A stretch of DNA of 64,000 nt from positions 62,001 through 126,000 of the forward strand of contig NZ_SAUZ01000011.1 in NCBI RefSeq assembly GCF_004022215.1, read 5' to 3'. Source of the stretch: Paenirhodobacter populi. Its GTDB lineage: Bacteria > Pseudomonadota > Alphaproteobacteria > Rhodobacterales > Rhodobacteraceae. This document shows, one piece after another, positions 1 through 10,959 of this stretch (the stretch's first letter is position 1; each line of letters opens with the position of its first letter). Both the position numbers and the translations under genes were made by a program. Under the pieces are notes generated by a model. The model was not told the DNA's origin, ran no database searches, and worked only from the letters and a program-made list of their open reading frames with translations.

Positions 1-327
1 TCGGGCGTGCCGGTGGCGCTGTTCGGTCTGGGCGGCGTGCTGCACCGCTACAAGCCCGAGGGCGACGGCCGCGCCATCACGATGGTGGTGCTGTGTTCGC
101 TGGTCGTGCATCCCGGCATCGCCTATGTGCTGGGCCGCTGGGTGCTGGATCTGGACACCGGGCCGCTGCGCGCCGCCGTGCTGACGGCCGCGATGGCACC
201 CGGCATCAACGCCTATCTGTTCGCCGACATGTATGGCGCGGCCAAGCGCGTCGCGGCCTCCTCGGTGCTTATCTCGACCATCGCCTCGCTGCTGACGATC
301 TGGGTCTGGCTGTCGATCCTGCCCTGA
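1..327 (+). CDS. AEC family transporter, C-terminal part (5' end outside window)
   Basis: The reading frame is open from the first base and ends at a TGA at 325-327, so only about the last 108 residues are visible. They form three or four hydrophobic helices, with a glycine/proline kink (AAMAPGINAYLFADMY) of the kind found in the last helices of auxin-efflux-carrier-like (AEC) permeases. AEC proteins are inner-membrane exporters of organic acids such as malonate. The substrate cannot be told from this fragment. The gene converges on selD, with 17 nt between the two stop codons. The family call is moderately secure. Confidence 0.7.
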   Translation, partial: SGVPVALFGLGGVLHRYKPEGDGRAITMVVLCSLVVHPGIAYVLGRWVLDLDTGPLRAAVLTAAMAPGINAYLFADMYGAAKRVAASSVLISTIASLLTIWVWLSILP

Positions 328-344
328 CGGTCAGAGCCTGACGG

Positions 345-1421
345 TCAGAGGATGTGGAGCAGCGGCTCCCCGGCGATCACCCGCCCGATCGCCGTGGCCT
401 CGTCGAAGCCTTCGGCACGGAAGCAGGTCAGCACCTCGTCCGCCGCCTCGGGCGCGCAGGCGACCAGCAGGCCGCCGCTCGTCTGCGGATCGCACAGAAG
501 CGCCCGGTCGAGATCCAGCATCTCGTGCCCGAAGCGGATGCCCGCGCCATAGCTCGTCCAGTTCCGGCCGGAGGCGCCGGTGATATACCCTTGCCCCGCC
601 AGATCGCGCGCCCCTTGCAGGAACGGCACCGCCGCCCAGTCGATCTCCACCCCGTGACCCGAGCCCCGCGCGACCTCGAGCGCATGGCCGCCAAGGCCGA
701 AGCCCGTCACGTCGGTGATCGCGTGAACCCCCTCGATCCGCGCCAGATCCGGGCCGGGCGTGTTCAGCCGCGTCGTCGTCGCGATCATGCGCGCATAGCC
801 ATCGGCATCCAGCGCGCCCTTCTTCAGCGCGGCCGAGAAGATGCCGACGCCAAGCGGCTTGCCGAGGATCAGCACATCGCCCGGGCGCGCATCGGCATTG
901 CGGCGGATATGCGCGGGATCCACAAGGCCGATGGCGACGAGGCCATAGATCGGCTCGACCGAATCGATCGTGTGGCCGCCGGCGATCGGAATGCCCGCGG
1001 CGCGGCAGGCCTCGGCGCCGCCGTCGAGGATGCCGCGGATCGTGCCCTGCGACAGGGCGTTGACCGGCATTCCCACGATCGCCAGCGCAAAGATCGGCGT
1101 GCCGCCCATCGCATAGACGTCGCTGATCGCATTGGTCGCGGCGATGCGGCCGAAATCGCGCGGGTCATCGACGATCGGCATGAAGAAATCCGTCGTGGCG
1201 ACGATCGCCTGCCGGTCATTGAGCCGGTAGACGGCCGCATCGTCCGAGGTTTCGATCCCGACCAGCAATTCGGGCGGAACCGGCAGCGCGGTGGCGCCAT
1301 GCAGGATCTGTTCCAGAACGCCGGGGGCGATCTTGCAGCCGCAGCCCCCGCCATGCGCAAGGGAGGTCAGCCGCGGCTCGGTCGTCGCATCGGGGATCGC
1401 GATGGAGGATGTCTCGGTCAT
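345..1421 (-). CDS. selD: Selenide, water dikinase (selenophosphate synthase)
   Basis: SelD makes selenophosphate from selenide and ATP. Selenophosphate is the selenium donor for SelA. The protein is 358 aa if it starts at the ATG at 1421, which has an AAAGGA ribosome site about 8 nt upstream; a longer frame starting at 1463 lacks this. The N-terminus carries HGGGCGCK, so the catalytic position is an ordinary cysteine (Cys27) followed by Lys30, not selenocysteine. The AIRS-type ATP-binding and C-terminal domains follow (DAAVY, TDVTGFGLGGH, DPQTSGGLL). The gene diverges from fdnGHI-fdhE-selAB and supplies that operon's selenium donor. Confidence 0.96.
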   Translation of the reverse strand: MTETSSIAIPDATTEPRLTSLAHGGGCGCKIAPGVLEQILHGATALPVPPELLVGIETSDDAAVYRLNDRQAIVATTDFFMPIVDDPRDFGRIAATNAISDVYAMGGTPIFALAIVGMPVNALSQGTIRGILDGGAEACRAAGIPIAGGHTIDSVEPIYGLVAIGLVDPAHIRRNADARPGDVLILGKPLGVGIFSAALKKGALDADGYARMIATTTRLNTPGPDLARIEGVHAITDVTGFGLGGHALEVARGSGHGVEIDWAAVPFLQGARDLAGQGYITGASGRNWTSYGAGIRFGHEMLDLDRALLCDPQTSGGLLVACAPEAADEVLTCFRAEGFDEATAIGRVIAGEPLLHIL

Positions 1422-1630
1422 GGCGTGTTCCTTTCGGGCAAAGGTCCGGGATGTTCGCCGCACGATCCGGTTGTCGGGGCGTTCCGCCCTTTGCGGTGAT
1501 GGCGCCGGGACATCGAGCGATGCCGGGACGCCTGCTGCGTCTTTCTTAATGCCATTGCGGCGGCCCTACGGCAAGCGGCGCGCGCGTCCACGGTGTGCTT
1601 TGGCGCCGGAGCGGGGGGATGCCGATGTGG

Positions 1631-1690
1631 CGCAGGGGGCGCTGCCCCCTCGGCCTTCGGCCTCACCCCCGGGATATTTAGGGAAGAATG
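1631..1690 (+). repeat. Dispersed intergenic repeat, copy 1 of 6
   Basis: Layout: GCGC/CGCA lead, perfect hairpin AGGGGGC-GCT-GCCCCCT, a second small GC hairpin (CGGCC-TT-CGGCC type), then CACCCCCGGGATATTTA and a GGAA tail. Other copies lie near 22.6, 35.4, 48.4, 52.2 and 59.2 kb. This is the only copy between divergent genes. A terminator role is therefore not obvious here. Confidence 0.8.
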
Positions 1691-1901
1691 AAGGCGGAAA
1701 AGCGGATCACGGGGTGTTGAAGCTGGCTTTCGGGCGGGTTCGGGAGGGGGGCGTTCCTGCGGCGTTTGAGGGGGAATCCGCGCCCGAAATCGCCCGTCGG
1801 GGCGGTTTTGGGGGAATTCGATATAGCCATCGGAATATTACGGAACGGGCCGCAAGGCCCTGATGGACCGTCGTTTTATCGGCGTTGCCCCTAGGGTCAG
1901 C

Positions 1902-1930
1902 TTGACTCGATTGCCGGAAAAAGGGACCAT
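1902..1930 (+). promoter_or_regulatory. Possible sigma70-type promoter of fdnG operon
   Basis: TTGACT (1902-1907) and GACCAT (1925-1930) are separated by 17 bp, about 38 bp before the GTG start of fdnG. The -35 box is good and the -10 box is weak, so the call is tentative. Confidence 0.3.
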
Positions 1931-1968
1931 GAGGCACCAATCTATTCGACAGGTAACAGGAGGGTCTC

Positions 1969-4900
1969 GTGAATATCGACCTTTCGCGCCGCGGCTTTCT
2001 GAAGCTGGCAGGAGCGGGGGTGGCGGCGACATCGCTCGGGGCCATGGGCTTCGACGCGGCGGAGGCGGCGGAGGCCGCCCATGTCAGGGCCTTCAAGCTG
2101 GCCACCACCACCGAAACCCGCAACATCTGCACCTATTGTTCCGTCGCCTGCGGCATCATCATGTATTCCAAGGGCGATCTGAAGGCCGGGGAACATGCCG
2201 AGCTGATCCATATCGAGGGCGATGCGGACCATCCGACCAACCGCGGCACATTGTGCCCCAAGGGCTCGGCGCTGAAGGATTTCGTGAAATCCGAAACCCG
2301 CGCCACGCAGCCGCGCTACCGCGCCGCCCATTCGTCCGAATGGCAGGAGATCACCTGGGACGCCGCCTTCGACAAGATGGCCCGCGCCCTCAAGGATGAC
2401 CGCGACCAGAACTTCATCGAGAAGAACGAGAAGGGCCAGACCGTCAACCGCTGGCTGACCACCGGCTTTCTCGCGGCGTCCGGCTCCACCAATGAAACGG
2501 GCTGGCTGACCTACAAGACGGTCCGCTCGATGGGGATCCTCGCATTCGACAATCAGGCGCGCGTCTGACACGGCCCCACGGTAGCCAGTCTGGCTCCAAC
2601 TTTTGGCCGCGGCGCGATGACGAACGCCTGGACCGACATCAAGAACACCGATCTCGTGATCGTCATGGGCGGCAATGCCGCTGAAGCGCATCCGTGCGGC
2701 TTCAAATGGGTGACCGAGGCAAAGGCGCATCGCGGCGCCAAGCTGATCGTCGTGGACCCGCGGTTCACGCGCACGGCCTCTGTCGCCGATTACTACGCGC
2801 CGGTCCGCCCGGGGTCCGACATCGCCTTCCTCATGGGGGTGATCCGCTACTGCATCGAGAACGACAGGGTGCAGTGGGAATATGTCCGCAACTACACCAA
2901 CGCGGCCCTGCTGGTGCAGGAGGGCTTCGGCTGGAAGGATGGGCTGTTCGACGGCTACGATCCGGAAAAACGCGCCTATGACATGGACGGCTGGGATTAC
3001 CAGCGCGACGACGAAGGCTATGCGCTGACCGATCCGACGCTTCAGGATCCGAACTGCGTGTGGAACCTGCTGAAGAAGCATGTCGATGTCTACACGCCCG
3101 ATTTCGTGGCCGATGTCTGCGGCACGCCGAAGGACCGCTACCTGAAGATCTGCGAGATGATCGCGGAATGCTCGGCGCCCGACAGGGTGATGACCTCGAT
3201 GTATGCGCTTGGCTGGACGCAGCATTCCAAGGGGGCGCAGAACATCCGCGGCATGGCGATGCTGCAGTTGATCCTTGGCAATATCGGCATGCCGGGGGGC
3301 GGGGTGAACGCGCTGCGCGGGCATTCCAACATTCAGGGGCTGACCGATATCGGGCTGCTGTCGCATACGATCCCGGGCTATCTGAGCATGCCGAAGGACG
3401 ACGAGGTAGATTTCGAGACCTTCATGTCCACCAAGCTCAACAAGCCGACGCAGCGCGGACAGACGAGCTTCTGGCAGAATTACCGCAAGTTCATGGTCTC
3501 GTTCCAGAAGGCGATGTGGGGCGATGCCGCCACCGCGGAAAACGACTGGGCCTACGACTATCTGCCCAAGCTGGATGTGCCCTATTACGACATCCTGCGG
3601 TTCTTCGACATGATGTCGAAGGGACAGGTGAACCTGTATTTCTGCCAGGGGTTCAATCCGCTGATGTCCTTCCCCAACCGGGCGAAGCTGACCGAGGCGC
3701 TGTCGAAGCTGAAGCTCTTGGTGGTGATGGATCCGTTGCAGACGGAAACCGCGCATTTCTGGGAAAACCACGGGCCGTTCAACGATGTCGATCCGGCGCA
3801 GATCGCCACCGAGGTGCTGGAACTGCCCACCACCTGCTTTGCCGAGGACGAAGGCGCCACGGTGAATTCTGGCCGTTGGCTGCAATGGCACTGGCCGGGG
3901 GCGACCCCTCCGGGTCAGGCGAAGCCCGACACATGGATCCTGTCGAACGTCTTCCTGCGGGTGAAGGAGCTTTACCGGACCGAGGGCGGGCCTTTCCCGG
4001 ACCCGATCCTCAACCTGACGTGGGATTACGAGGATCCCTACGAACCCACGCCCGCGGAACTGGCGAAGGAGATGAACGGCCGCGCGCTCAGCACGCTTTA
4101 CGATCCAACGGACCCGGCCAAGGTTCTGGTCGAGGCGGGCCAGCAGTTGCCGAACTTCGCGGTGATGCGCGACGACGGGTCCACCATGTCGGGCTGCTGG
4201 ATCTATGCCGGCAGCTGGACCGAGGACGGCAACATGATGGCGCGGCGCGACAACAGCGATCCGGGCGATGTGGGGCTGTTCCTGAACTGGACCTTCGCCT
4301 GGCCGGCGAACCGGCGCATCCTCTACAACCGCGCCTCGGCGGACCTTGCGGGCAAGCCCTGGGATCCGGCGCGCAAGCTGCTCGAATGGGACGGCGAACG
4401 GTGGACGGGCTATGACGTGCCCGACATCTCGCCCACCGCGAAGCCCGGCGAGGTCATGCCCTTCATCATGACCGACGAGGGCGTGGGGCGGCTCTTCTCC
4501 CGCAAGGGGCTGAAGGACGGGCCGTTCCCGACGCATATGGAGCCGTTCGAAAGCCCGGTGCCGAATGCGCTGAACGCCTCGCTCAGGGGCAATCCGGTCG
4601 CGCGGGTCTTCTCGAACGATCTGGAGCAGATGGCCGGGATCGCCGATCCCGACTTCCCCTGCGTCGGCACCACCTACCGGCTGACCGAACATTTCCACTA
4701 CTGGACCAAGCACAGCCGGGTGAATGCCGTGTTGCAGCCGGAATTCTTCGTGGAAATCTCGGAGGAGCTGGCGGCGGAGAAAGGCATCCGCAAGGGCGGG
4801 CAGGTGCGCGTCTGGTCGAAACGCGGCGAGGTCTTTGCCAAGGCCGTGGTGACCAAGCGCATCCGGCCGATGCTGGTGGGCGGCAAGTCCATCCACGTGA

Positions 4901-5058
4901 TCGGCATTCCGATCCACTGGGGCTTCATGGGGGCGGCGCGCAAGGGCTACAGCGCCAACACCCTGACCCCCTTCGTCGGCGACGCCAATATCGACACGCC
5001 GGAGTTCAAGGCATTCCTCGTCAACATCGAGGCAGCAGAGAAAGGGCCACTCGCATGA
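1969..5058 (+). CDS. fdnG: Formate dehydrogenase-N alpha subunit, selenocysteine-containing
   Basis: This is the large catalytic subunit of membrane-bound respiratory formate dehydrogenase: molybdenum or tungsten bis-MGD cofactor plus one [4Fe-4S], acting on the periplasmic side. Translation starts at the GTG at 1969 after GGAGG. The N-terminus has a Tat signal (SRRGFLK, Arg7-Arg8). Cys54, Cys57, Cys61 and Cys96 would hold the cluster. The in-frame TGA at 2566-2568 falls in [20 protein letters not shown], exactly where E. coli FdnG has Sec196; here it is residue 200. With UGA read as selenocysteine the product is 1029 aa, close to E. coli FdnG (1015). Reading UGA as stop would give two useless halves, so this is recoding and not a pseudogene. 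Its stop overlaps the fdnH start. Confidence 0.97.
2566..2597 (+). promoter_or_regulatory. SECIS element: UGA(Sec) codon plus bacterial SECIS hairpin
   Basis: The Sec codon is TGA at 2566-2568. Eleven nt later comes a hairpin: GG(2580-2581) pairs with CC(2596-2597), U2582 is bulged, AGCCA(2583-2587) pairs with TGGCT(2591-2595), and the apex is GTC. The E. coli fdhF SECIS has the same 11-nt spacing, the same bulged U after GG, and a GU apex that contacts SelB. Geometry and position agree with recognition by the SelB encoded at 9055. Confidence 0.9.
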
Positions 5059-6047
5059 CCGACCGCGCCCCTCAACCCCTGACCGCGGCGGCGAATCCGC
5101 CGGTACAGCCGCTTGAGTCGAACCTGCTGCCCTCGGATGTCGTCCGCGTGTCGGCGACGAAGGATGTCCCGAAACCGGACCGGCAGCTGACCGAAGTGGC
5201 GAAGCTGATCGACGTGTCGAAATGCATCGGCTGCAAGGCCTGCCAGTCGGCCTGCATCGAATGGAACGACACCCATCCGACGGTCGAGGAAAACGTCGGG
5301 GTCTATGAAAACCCGCATGACCTGACCCCGGACATGTTCACCCTGATGCGGTTCACCGAATACGAGAACCCCGAGACGAACGAGCTGGAATGGCTGATCC
5401 GCAAGGACGGCTGCATGCATTGCGAGGATCCGGGCTGCCTGAAGGCCTGCCCGGCCCCCGGCGCGATCGTGCAATATTCCAACGGCATCGTGGATTTCAT
5501 CCATGAAAACTGCATCGGCTGCGGCTATTGCGTGACCGGCTGCCCGTTCGACATTCCGCGGATCTCGAAGACCGATCACAAAAGCTACAAATGCACGCTC
5601 TGCTCCGACCGGGTGGCGATGGGTCAGGGGCCGGCCTGCGCCAAGGCCTGCCCGACGCAATGCATCACCTTCGGCCCGAAGGAAGAGATGAAGAAACATG
5701 CCGAGGAACGGATCGAGGACCTGAAATCGCGCGGTTTCGAACATGCGGGGCTTTATGATCCGCAGGGCGTCGGCGGCACGCATGTGATGTATGTGCTGCA
5801 TCACGCGGACAAGCCCTCGCTCTATGCCGGGCTGCCGGACGAACCAGCGATCTCGCCCCTCGTGCGCGAATGGAAGGGGCCGGCGAAGACGGTGGGGCTG
5901 GCGGCGATCGGTCTGGCCGCCGTCGGCGCGGCGCTGCACGGCCTCTTCGGCCGCGCGCTCGAAGTGACCGAGCATGAGGAGGAAGAGGCGCAGGAACTGG
6001 TCGATGAAACGACCCCCGGCGCCCCGGCGGACAAGGGGGATGCGTGA
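5055..6047 (+). CDS. fdnH: Formate dehydrogenase-N beta subunit (iron-sulfur)
   Basis: This is the electron-transfer subunit of formate dehydrogenase, carrying electrons from FdnG to the cytochrome b subunit. The 330-aa protein shows four ferredoxin-type cysteine groups: [37 protein letters not shown], and CTLC with CAKACP, enough for four [4Fe-4S] clusters. A hydrophobic helix near residues 274-297 ([18 protein letters not shown]) would anchor it, as in FdnH/FdoH. An acidic tail follows. The ATG overlaps the fdnG stop (ATGA), so the two are translationally coupled. It has no Tat signal and would be exported with FdnG. Confidence 0.96.
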   Translation: MTDRAPQPLTAAANPPVQPLESNLLPSDVVRVSATKDVPKPDRQLTEVAKLIDVSKCIGCKACQSACIEWNDTHPTVEENVGVYENPHDLTPDMFTLMRFTEYENPETNELEWLIRKDGCMHCEDPGCLKACPAPGAIVQYSNGIVDFIHENCIGCGYCVTGCPFDIPRISKTDHKSYKCTLCSDRVAMGQGPACAKACPTQCITFGPKEEMKKHAEERIEDLKSRGFEHAGLYDPQGVGGTHVMYVLHHADKPSLYAGLPDEPAISPLVREWKGPAKTVGLAAIGLAAVGAALHGLFGRALEVTEHEEEEAQELVDETTPGAPADKGDA

Positions 6048-6736
6048 TGGCGCGCCGCAAGTTTTCCGCCCCCGGCGACGAGATCGAGACCCGTCATCCG
6101 GTGATCGTCAACCGCTACCGGGGGTTCACCCGGGTCAACCACTGGATCACCGCGGCCTGCATGATCGTGCTGCTGCTGTCGGGCTTTTCGCTGTTCCACC
6201 CGGATCTGTTCTTTCTGACCAAACTGTTCGGCGGCGGGCAGAACACCCGCTGGCTGCATCCGATCGTGGGGGTGGTGCTGTTCTTCAGCTTCGTGGGCCT
6301 CTTCGTGCAGATGTGGCGGCTCAACCTGCCGCGCAAGGAAGACGTGGAATGGACGGCGAACCTGCCGGAGCTGGTGCTCAAGGGCGATGAATCGAAAATG
6401 CCCGAGCTTGGCAAATACAACGCCGGGCAGAAGGTCGTCTTCTGGGGCATGTCGGTGATGATCGTGGTGCTGATCGTCTCGGGCGTGATGATCTGGGAAC
6501 AGTTCTTCCCGAAGCTCGTGCCGATCCCGGTGCGCCGCATCGCCGTCGCGGTCCACGCCTTCGCGGCCTTCGCGGTGATCCTGATCTTCATCATGCATGT
6601 CTATGCCGCCTTCTGGGCGCGCGGCACGATCAGCGCGATGACGCGCGGCACCGTCACCGGCGGATGGGCGTTCAAGCATCATCGCAAATGGCTGCGCGAA
6701 CTGGCTGGACGTTCGGACGGCGGATCGGCAAAATGA
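6047..6736 (+). CDS. fdnI: Formate dehydrogenase-N gamma subunit (cytochrome b556)
   Basis: This is the membrane anchor and di-haem cytochrome b that passes electrons to quinone. The 229-aa product has four hydrophobic helices and conserved histidines in or near them (RVNHWIT, WLHPIVG, VHAFAAFAVILIFIMHVYAAFW), as in FdnI/FdoI. I chose the ATG at 6047, which overlaps the fdnH stop and follows AAGGGGG; a GTG at 6044 would add one residue. Its position after fdnGH completes the three-subunit enzyme. Confidence 0.94.
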   Translation: MARRKFSAPGDEIETRHPVIVNRYRGFTRVNHWITAACMIVLLLSGFSLFHPDLFFLTKLFGGGQNTRWLHPIVGVVLFFSFVGLFVQMWRLNLPRKEDVEWTANLPELVLKGDESKMPELGKYNAGQKVVFWGMSVMIVVLIVSGVMIWEQFFPKLVPIPVRRIAVAVHAFAAFAVILIFIMHVYAAFWARGTISAMTRGTVTGGWAFKHHRKWLRELAGRSDGGSAK

Positions 6737-6770
6737 ACCGGGGCCGGACCTGCGCCGGCCGGAGGAAGAC

Positions 6771-7682
6771 ATGACGACAGAGCTGAAACCCGATCCCTCG
6801 GTCATCGGCGGTGTGCCGGTGGCGCCCTTCGCGCTTCTGCCGGAGCCGGAGAGGCTCTTTGCCAAGCGGGCGGCGCGGTTCGCCTTTCTGGCGCAAAGCT
6901 CGAACCTCGCGCCCTATCTGAGCTTCCTTGGCGATCTGACGCAGGTGCAGGCGCGGCTGGTGCCGGACCTGCCGCCCCCCGCCCTGCCCGATGCCGCGCG
7001 GATCGAAGTGGCCCGCGCCGCGCGCATGCCGCCCATCGACCGGCAGGCGGCGATCGCCGATCCGGTGCTGCATGAAACACTGGACCGGCTGTGCGCCGCG
7101 GCGGCGGCGATCGACATGCCCGCCCCCGCGCGGCAGGCGCTCGAGGCGGTGAGCCTTGCCCCGCGCGAGGATCGCGACTGGCTGCTGGGCAATGTCCTGA
7201 CCGACACCATCCCCGCCGACAGTGTCGCGCCGCATCTGTTCGCGGCGGCGGCGGCGCAGGTCCACATGGCGCGGATCGCGGCCACGCTGGATGTGGCGCA
7301 ACTCGTGCCGATCCGCACCGGCATCTGCCCCTGCTGCGGCGGCCGCGCCGCGACATCGAGCGTGATCGGCCTGAAGGAACTTGAAAATGTCCGCTACGCC
7401 GCCTGCGCCACCTGCGCGACGCAGTGGAACGAGGTGCGGATCAAATGCCTGTGCTGCGGCTCGACCAAGGGGCTGTCCTACCGTTCCGCCGAAACGGCCA
7501 AAGCGACGGTCAAGGCGGAAACCTGCGACGAATGCCAATCCTGGGTGAAGATCTTCTACACGCTGACCAATCCTGCGATCGAGCCGATCGCGGATGATGT
7601 CGGCTCGCTCGGGCTCGATCTCATGATGAAGGAGACGGCCTATCGGCGCGGCGGCTTCGATCCCTATCTGACGGGGTATTGA
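6771..7682 (+). CDS. fdhE: Formate dehydrogenase accessory protein FdhE
   Basis: FdhE is a cytoplasmic rubredoxin-like chaperone that binds the FdnG catalytic subunit before Tat export. The 303-aa product has four CXXC pairs in its C-terminal half (CPCC, CATC, CLCC, CDEC), the iron-binding knuckles of the family, after a helical N-terminus. An AGGAAG ribosome site precedes the ATG. It lies 34 nt after fdnI, and its stop overlaps the selA start, so formate dehydrogenase maturation and selenocysteine synthesis share a transcript. Confidence 0.94.
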   Translation: MTTELKPDPSVIGGVPVAPFALLPEPERLFAKRAARFAFLAQSSNLAPYLSFLGDLTQVQARLVPDLPPPALPDAARIEVARAARMPPIDRQAAIADPVLHETLDRLCAAAAAIDMPAPARQALEAVSLAPREDRDWLLGNVLTDTIPADSVAPHLFAAAAAQVHMARIAATLDVAQLVPIRTGICPCCGGRAATSSVIGLKELENVRYAACATCATQWNEVRIKCLCCGSTKGLSYRSAETAKATVKAETCDECQSWVKIFYTLTNPAIEPIADDVGSLGLDLMMKETAYRRGGFDPYLTGY

Positions 7683-9058
7683 TGCAGGCCCTGCGCGCGC
7701 TTCCCTCGGTCGATCAGGTGCTGCTGTCCGCGATCGGACAGGAACTGGTCGAACGGCATGGCCGCGCGCTGGTCGTGGCGGCGGTGCGCGCGCGGCTAGA
7801 GGCGGCCCGCGCCACGATCCGCGAAGGCGCGGCGGGGGCCGAGCTCGCGGCGGATATTCCCCTGCTCGTCGCGGGCGATCTGGCCCGCGCGGCGCGCCCG
7901 AAACTGCGCCCGGTGCTGAACCTGACGGGCACGGTGCTGCACACCAACCTTGGCCGCGCGATCCTTGCCGACGCGGCGATCGAGGCGGCCATGGCCGCGA
8001 TGGCCAATCCGCTGGCGCTGGAATTCGATCTGGATGGCGGCGGGCGGGGGCAGCGCGACGACCACCTGCGCGGCCTGCTGTGCGAACTGACCGGGGCCGA
8101 GGATGCCACCGTCGTCAACAACAACGCCGCCGCCGTGCTGATCGCGCTGAACACATTGGGTCAGGGGCGCGAGGCCATCGTCTCGCGCGGGGAGCTGATC
8201 GAGATCGGCGGCGCCTTCCGCATGCCCGACATCATGACCCGCGCCGGCGTGCGGCTGCATGAGGTGGGCACCACCAACCGCACCCATCCGCGCGATTACG
8301 AAGGCGCCATCGGGCCGGAGACGGGGCTGATCCTCAAGGTCCATACCTCGAACTACCGGATCGAGGGCTTCACCGCCGAGGTGCCCGCGCCCCGTCTTGC
8401 ACAGATCGCCCGGGCGGCGGGGGTGCCGCTGCTGAACGACCTCGGCTCCGGCTCGCTGGTCGATCTGGCGCGGTTCGGCCTGCGCCGCGAGCCCACCGTC
8501 GCCGAGGCGGTGGCCGAGGGCGCGGATCTGGTGACCTTCTCGGGCGACAAGCTGCTGGGCGGGCCGCAGGCGGGCTTCCTCGTCGGGCGCGGGGATCTGA
8601 TCGCGGCGATCAACAGGAACCCGCTGAAACGGGCGGTGCGGCTCGACAAGATCCGCATCGCGGCGCTGGAGGCGACCCTGCGGCTGTATCTCGATCCGGA
8701 CCGGCTGACCGAGCGGCTGCCGACCCTGCGCCATCTGGCGCGCCCGCAGGCCGAGATCACCGCGCAGGCCGCCCGCCTTGCGCCGCGGGTCGATGCGGCG
8801 CTGGCCCCGCACGGCTTTCGCGCCGGGGTCTGCGATTGCGCCAGCCAGATCGGCTCTGGCGCCCTGCCCGTCGACATGATCCCGAGCGCGGGGCTGCGGC
8901 TGACCGGCGCGGGCGGAGACGCGCCCGACCGGCTGTCGGCACGACTGCGCGCCCTGCCCGTCCCGGTCATCGGGCATATCCATGACGGCGCGCTGATCCT
9001 CGACCTGCGCTGCCTCGATGCGGATGAGGCGCTGACCGGGGCGCTGGCGGCGCTATGA
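7682..9058 (+). CDS. selA: L-seryl-tRNA(Sec) selenium transferase
   Basis: SelA is a PLP enzyme that turns Ser-tRNA(Sec) into Sec-tRNA(Sec) using selenophosphate. The product is 458 aa, near the 463 aa of E. coli. The PLP lysine is Lys290 in [13 protein letters not shown]; the N-terminal tRNA-binding region and the [14 protein letters not shown] segment are intact. The ATG at 7682 overlaps the fdhE stop (TGATG); the TTG just before it is a less likely start. The selB ATG overlaps its stop. Confidence 0.97.
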   Translation: MQALRALPSVDQVLLSAIGQELVERHGRALVVAAVRARLEAARATIREGAAGAELAADIPLLVAGDLARAARPKLRPVLNLTGTVLHTNLGRAILADAAIEAAMAAMANPLALEFDLDGGGRGQRDDHLRGLLCELTGAEDATVVNNNAAAVLIALNTLGQGREAIVSRGELIEIGGAFRMPDIMTRAGVRLHEVGTTNRTHPRDYEGAIGPETGLILKVHTSNYRIEGFTAEVPAPRLAQIARAAGVPLLNDLGSGSLVDLARFGLRREPTVAEAVAEGADLVTFSGDKLLGGPQAGFLVGRGDLIAAINRNPLKRAVRLDKIRIAALEATLRLYLDPDRLTERLPTLRHLARPQAEITAQAARLAPRVDAALAPHGFRAGVCDCASQIGSGALPVDMIPSAGLRLTGAGGDAPDRLSARLRALPVPVIGHIHDGALILDLRCLDADEALTGALAAL

Positions 9059-10959
9059 TCGTCGGCACGGCGGGGCATATCGACCACGGCAAGACCGCGC
9101 TGGTGAAGGCGCTGACCGGCACCGACGCCGACCGGCTGGCCGAGGAAAAAGCCCGCGGCATCACCATCGATCTGGGCTTCGCCTATGCCGATCTGGGTGC
9201 GGGCCGGGTGACGGGTTTCGTCGATGTGCCGGGGCATGAACGGCTGATCCACACGATGCTGGCGGGGGCCGGCGGAATCGACATGGCGCTTTTGGTCGTG
9301 GCCGCCGATGACGGGGTGATGCCGCAGACGCGCGAGCATCTGGCGATCCTCGATCTGCTGGGCATCCGGCGCGGGATCGTCGCGCTGACCAAGGCGGATC
9401 TGGCCGAGGCGCCGCGCCGCGAAGCGGTCACCGCGCAGATCCGCGCCGCGCTGGCGCCGACGGGCCTTGCCGAGGCGCCGGTGATCGCGGTTTCCGCCCT
9501 GACCGGCGAGGGGATCGGAGCGCTCCGCGACGCGCTGATCGCGGCCGAGGCGGAGACCACTGCCCGCCATGCGGCGGGGCCGATGCGGCTGGCCGTCGAC
9601 CGCAGCTTTACCCTGTCGGGCGCGGGCACGGTGGTGACGGGAATGATGCTGACGGGCCGCGTCGCGGTGGAGGATGTGGTGACGGTCAGCCCCTCGGGCC
9701 TGACGGCGCGGGTGCGCGGCATCCACGCCCAGAACCGCAAGACGCGCGAGGGGCTGGCCGGGCAGCGCTGCGCGCTGAACCTGACGGGCGACGGCATCAG
9801 CAAGGAGGCGATCCATCGCGGCGACGTGGTGCTGGCCCCCGCGCTCCATGCGCCGACCGACCGGATCGACGCGGAGCTGATGGTGCTGGGCGCCGAGCCG
9901 AAGCCCCTCGGCACATGGTTCCCGGCGCGGCTGCACAGCCATTCGGTCGAGGTCGGCGCGCGGATCGTGCCTCTGGGCGATCCGATCGCGCCGGGTGAAC
10001 GCGGCCCGGTGCAACTGGTGCTGGACCGGGCCATCGCGGCGGCGGTGGGCGACCGCTTCATCCTGCGCGACACCTCGGCCAGCCGGACGATCGGCGGGGG
10101 GACGTTCCTCGACCTGCGCCCGCCCGCGCGCAAGCGCCGCACGCCCGAACGGCTGGCGCGCATCGCCGCGGCGCGGGAAGGCGACCCCGCCCGGGCGCTG
10201 GCCGCGCTGGCGGCGATCGGGCCGGTCGACCTGCCCGCCTTCCTGCGCGACCGCAGCCTTGCCGCCGAGACGGGACCGGCGATCATGGCCGCTGCCGGGG
10301 TGGAGGCGATCGGGCCCTTGGTCCTGTCGGGCAACGCCTTGCGCGGGCTGCGCGCGGCGGTGGTGTCCACGCTGGAATCCTTTCACGACGAAAACCCCGA
10401 CCTGCCCGGCATGGGGCGGGAACGGCTGCGGATGGCGATCCTGCCGCGCCTGCCGAAGGACGTTTTCCTGACCTTCCTGCGGCAGGAGGCGGGGGCCGGG
10501 CGCGTCGGGCTCGACGGCGCCTTCGTCCATCTGCCGGGGCATGAGGTGCAGCTGACCCCCGAGGACGAGGCGCTGTATCGGCGCATCCTTCCGGGCCTTT
10601 TGGGCGAACACCGTTTCCGCCCGCCCCGGGTACGCGATTTCGCCCATGACTTCGGCCTCGACGAACGCGAGATCCGCCGGGTGATGAAGCTGACCCAGCG
10701 GCTTGGCCGCACCGACCAGATCGCGCATGATCACTTCTTTGCCCGCCCCGTCACGCGCGAGATGGTGGCGATCATCCGCGACATCGCGGCCGAGGCGGCG
10801 GACGGATGGTTCACCGCCCCCGCCTTCCGCGACCGGGTGCGGAACGGCCGCAAGGTGGCGATCGAGATTCTGGATTTCTTCGACCGGCACGGGCTGACCC
10901 TGCGCCGGGGCGACCTGCGCCGCATCAACCCGCACCGGATCGACCTGTTCGATGGCTGA
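9055..10959 (+). CDS. selB: Selenocysteine-specific elongation factor SelB
   Basis: SelB carries Sec-tRNA(Sec) to the ribosome and binds the SECIS hairpin in the mRNA. The 634-aa protein begins with an EF-Tu-like GTPase: G1 [11 protein letters not shown] at residues 4-14, DVPGHE for G3, TKAD for G4. EF-Tu-like domains II/III follow, then a winged-helix C-terminus that reads SECIS, usual for bacterial SelB. ATGA overlap with selA shows translational coupling. It is the last gene of the operon. The SECIS of fdnG in the same transcript is its expected target. Confidence 0.97.
   Translation: MIVGTAGHIDHGKTALVKALTGTDADRLAEEKARGITIDLGFAYADLGAGRVTGFVDVPGHERLIHTMLAGAGGIDMALLVVAADDGVMPQTREHLAILDLLGIRRGIVALTKADLAEAPRREAVTAQIRAALAPTGLAEAPVIAVSALTGEGIGALRDALIAAEAETTARHAAGPMRLAVDRSFTLSGAGTVVTGMMLTGRVAVEDVVTVSPSGLTARVRGIHAQNRKTREGLAGQRCALNLTGDGISKEAIHRGDVVLAPALHAPTDRIDAELMVLGAEPKPLGTWFPARLHSHSVEVGARIVPLGDPIAPGERGPVQLVLDRAIAAAVGDRFILRDTSASRTIGGGTFLDLRPPARKRRTPERLARIAAAREGDPARALAALAAIGPVDLPAFLRDRSLAAETGPAIMAAAGVEAIGPLVLSGNALRGLRAAVVSTLESFHDENPDLPGMGRERLRMAILPRLPKDVFLTFLRQEAGAGRVGLDGAFVHLPGHEVQLTPEDEALYRRILPGLLGEHRFRPPRVRDFAHDFGLDEREIRRVMKLTQRLGRTDQIAHDHFFARPVTREMVAIIRDIAAEAADGWFTAPAFRDRVRNGRKVAIEILDFFDRHGLTLRRGDLRRINPHRIDLFDG

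Larger units (their letters stand above)
1422..1968. other. Divergent intergenic region between selD and fdnG
   Basis: No credible gene is seen in these 547 bases. They hold one copy of the dispersed GGGGGC/CCCCCGGGATATTT repeat (1631-1690), a short hairpin GGGCC-GCAA-GGCCC at 1847-1860, and the presumed fdnG promoter near 1902-1930. I looked for an FNR-type TTGAT-N4-ATCAA box and did not find one. Confidence 0.6.

Noticed and set aside
354-1499. Long open frame opposite selD
   Set aside because: Arg/Asp/His-rich translation typical of the antisense frame in GC-rich DNA; selD is certain on the other strand.
1969-2568. fdnG seen as a truncated gene followed by a second gene at 2617
   Set aside because: The TGA sits in the exact Sec context (RV-U-HGPT) with a SECIS hairpin after it, and selA, selB, selC and selD are all present. 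It is one recoded gene.
1942-4917. 991-codon open frame opposite fdnG
   Set aside because: Antisense shadow of fdnG with no family features; fdnG is certain.
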